Positions 5,432-6,814 of a DNA stretch of 6,814 nt are shown piece by piece. The position numbers were made by a program, and so were the translations under genes. Position 1 is the stretch's first letter; every line of letters begins with the position of its first letter. The DNA comes from DATARH01 sp036264235 (lineage in GTDB: Bacteria > Pseudomonadota > Alphaproteobacteria > ATCC43930 > CGMCC-115725): assembly GCA_036264235.1 (NCBI GenBank), contig DATARH010000208.1:1-6814 (forward strand), read 5' to 3'. The notes under the pieces are model-generated. The model worked only from the letters and a program-made list of their open reading frames with translations. It did no database searches and was not told the DNA's origin.

Positions 5432-6643
5432 CTAATATTGGCCGCGCGGCTCCAGCCCAAAGGCGTGCTGACCGTACATCGTGCCGACCGCGTCCCAATT
5501 GAGGCTGACGTGGCGGGCGACCGCGTTGGCGTCGCGCCAGGCGCGCTGCACCGGGTTGTCGAGATGCAGGCCGAAGCCGCCGGTCGAGGCATTAAGCGCC
5601 TCGACCGCCTGCACCGCCAGTTTGGTGACATAGGCCTGGTTGCGGCGGGCGCGGATGCGGTCGGCAACCGTGATCTCGCCGCCGGCGCGCAGCTTTTCCG
5701 TCGCCTCGCGCATGTCGGTCAAGAGGATCAGTTCGGCCGCCTCCACAGAAGCCGCCGCCTCGGCGACGCGCAGCTGCACGGTGGCGAACTCGGCCATCCG
5801 CAGATTGCCGCCGGCGAGCGCCCCGCGGGTCTTGCGGCCGGTCGTCATGTCGAGATAGGCGTCGAGCGCGCCGCGGGCCGCGCCGATCGCGGTCGAGGCC
5901 AGCATCGAGGCGCCGACCATCAACAGCGGCATGCGGTAGATCGCGTTCTTGTGATGCTGCGCGCCGGGCGCGGTGCCGGCGCGAGTGTCGGAGAATTTCA
6001 GCAGGCGGTGCGCCGGCACGAACGCGTCCTCGACAATGATGTCCTTGCTTCCGGTGCCGGACAGCCCGCAGACGAACCAGGTATCGACGATCTGGTAATC
6101 GCCGGCCGGCAGCAGGAAGAACGCGCCGTCTTTCGGAGCGGCATCGCCAGGTGCTGCGATCATTGCGCCGAGCTTGCCCCAGCTGGAAATGTCGCAGCCG
6201 CTGGCAAACGACCAGCGGCCGCTGAGGCGGTAGCCGCCTTCGACGGGGATTGCGGTGCCGGTCGGGGCGAAGCACGCAAAAGTGAAAGGCTCGGCGCCGC
6301 TGTCCCAGATTTCGTGCTGCGCCTCGATCGGCCAATGCGCCAGCGAATAGCCGTTCGACACCGCGCCGTTGACGGTCCAGCCGGTCGAGGCGCAGGCCGC
6401 GGAGATCGTCAGCGCGATCTGCAAGGCGACGCCGCAATCGTATTCGAAGCCGCCGAATTCGGCGGGGCGGCAGGTGCGCAGGATTTCGGCCTCGCGCAAC
6501 CGCTCGACGATCTGTGGGAACAGGTTGCGGTTGCGCTCGGTCTCCGGCGCCAGCTCGCGGATTTCCGGCACCAGCTCGCGCGCCCGGCCGATCAGCTCCT
6601 CCGGGCTCGGGACGGCAGGGCGGCGCATCGCGGCGATCGGCAT
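5432..6643 (-). CDS. Class D flavin-dependent monooxygenase, acyl-CoA dehydrogenase fold (HsaA/HpaH-C2/DszC-like)
   Basis: This 403-residue protein has the acyl-CoA-dehydrogenase fold but the markers of the reduced-flavin-using oxygenase component of two-component monooxygenases. From the ATG at 6643: N-terminal helices with RPAEFGGFE (60-68) and CASTGW (84-89); the flavin-binding beta block GRWSFASGCDISSW (142-155); WFVCGLSGTGSKDIIVEDAFVP (189-210); a helical C-terminal domain; and RAWRDANAVARH (367-378), where the histidine matches the position of the catalytic-site histidine in HsaA and HpaH C2. The end, YGQHAFGLEPRGQY, is typical of this group and lacks the acyl-CoA dehydrogenase catalytic glutamate context. 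Relatives hydroxylate phenols, steroid rings, indoles or organosulfur compounds. The substrate here is unknown and no flavin reductase gene is visible. The frame is open to a GTG at 6721, but GGAG lies 6 nt before the 6643 ATG and the extra 26 residues are unlike the family. Confidence 0.9.
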   Translation of the reverse strand: MPIAAMRRPAVPSPEELIGRARELVPEIRELAPETERNRNLFPQIVERLREAEILRTCRPAEFGGFEYDCGVALQIALTISAACASTGWTVNGAVSNGYSLAHWPIEAQHEIWDSGAEPFTFACFAPTGTAIPVEGGYRLSGRWSFASGCDISSWGKLGAMIAAPGDAAPKDGAFFLLPAGDYQIVDTWFVCGLSGTGSKDIIVEDAFVPAHRLLKFSDTRAGTAPGAQHHKNAIYRMPLLMVGASMLASTAIGAARGALDAYLDMTTGRKTRGALAGGNLRMAEFATVQLRVAEAAASVEAAELILLTDMREATEKLRAGGEITVADRIRARRNQAYVTKLAVQAVEALNASTGGFGLHLDNPVQRAWRDANAVARHVSLNWDAVGTMYGQHAFGLEPRGQY

Positions 6644-6649
6644 CGAGAG

Positions 6650-6653
6650 CTCC
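6650..6653 (-). promoter_or_regulatory. Shine-Dalgarno that decides the monooxygenase start
   Basis: GGAG on the minus strand sits 6 nt before the ATG at 6643. The longer frame from GTG 6721 lacks such a site, and an alternative in-frame ATG at 6628 is farther from it. This supports a 403-residue product rather than 429. Confidence 0.65.
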
Positions 6654-6673
6654 GTAACAACCAAACCGGCGAG

Positions 6674-6702
6674 AGAATGCCGTGCCGCGGCGACCGGCTC
6701 AA
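6674..6702 (-). promoter_or_regulatory. Weak sigma70-like promoter candidate for the monooxygenase gene
   Basis: On the minus strand TTGAGC (6702-6697) and CATTCT (6679-6674) are separated by exactly 17 nt. The predicted transcript start would be about 24 nt before the ATG at 6643, leaving room for the GGAG site. The -35 box matches 4 of 6 and the -10 box 3 of 6, so spacing and position are the main support. Confidence 0.25.
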
Positions 6703-6767
6703 TCGCCGATCGGCCGGTCACGTCCTGGATCGCTCGCGCGCAGCTCGGTTCGGCTTTATGACGGACC

Positions 6768-6784
6768 GCGGGCGTCTCGCCCGC
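6768..6784. other. Perfect 7-bp GC hairpin upstream of the monooxygenase gene
   Basis: GCGGGCG (6768-6774) and CGCCCGC (6778-6784) pair perfectly around a TCT loop. No T-run follows on either strand. It could be the end of a transcript from an upstream minus-strand gene beyond the right edge, or an element of the monooxygenase upstream region. It is about 125 bp before the monooxygenase start. Confidence 0.35.
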
Positions 6785-6814
6785 AGCGGCTCGAGACCGC
6801 CGATGCGGGATTGG

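Noticed and set aside
6758..6814. Possible start of a plus-strand gene at ATG 6758, open to the right edge (19 codons)
   Set aside because: Too short to judge, no Shine-Dalgarno, Arg-rich, and it runs through the GC hairpin; open frames of this size are common by chance here.

Overview
The window is GC-rich (roughly 60-65% by eye), densely coded on both strands, and its proteins have an alphaproteobacterial look (Bradyrhizobium/Rhodopseudomonas type: Arg/Ala-rich, GC-ending codons, GNAT and TonB-receptor styles common there). This placement comes from pattern recognition, not from a search. There are no rRNA or tRNA genes, CRISPR arrays, insertion sequences or phage genes. It reads as ordinary accessory chromosome, with no clear sign of a radically new system.

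Positions 1-4451, minus strand, hold an import cluster. In transcription order it has a periplasmic solute-binding protein with a Tat-like signal peptide (4451-3069), then two CUT1-type (MalF/MalG, UgpA/UgpE class) inner-membrane permeases (3060-2128 and 2131-1217). These three are tightly packed: an 8-bp gap, then an ATGA overlap. After 134 bp that contain a strong stem-loop comes the first 360 codons of a TonB-dependent outer-membrane receptor (1082 to the left edge), on the same strand. Together these would carry a bulky or scarce solute through the outer membrane, bind it in the periplasm and pump it across the inner membrane. No ATP-binding subunit is present in the window, so it must lie beyond the left edge or elsewhere in the genome.

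Positions 4452-4663 are the divergent intergenic region. It contains a good intrinsic-terminator structure (hairpin plus T5) reading on the plus strand. The same DNA forms a hairpin in the 5' leader of the import operon. No confident promoter is visible.

Positions 4664-5422, plus strand, encode a stand-alone GNAT acetyltransferase with an N-terminal segment resembling the cg3035/Rv0428c family. It converges, with a 9-bp gap, on a minus-strand gene (6643-5432) for a class D flavin-dependent monooxygenase of acyl-CoA-dehydrogenase fold (HsaA / HpaH-C2 / DszC-like). The monooxygenase start is set by a clean Shine-Dalgarno sequence, and its flavin reductase partner is not in the window. The last 171 bp hold the monooxygenase upstream region with a weak candidate promoter and a perfect GC-rich hairpin.

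The most interesting points are the pairing of a CUT1 importer with a TonB-dependent receptor, the two strong non-coding stem-loops (1157-1192 and 4476-4506), and the orphan monooxygenase of unknown substrate.
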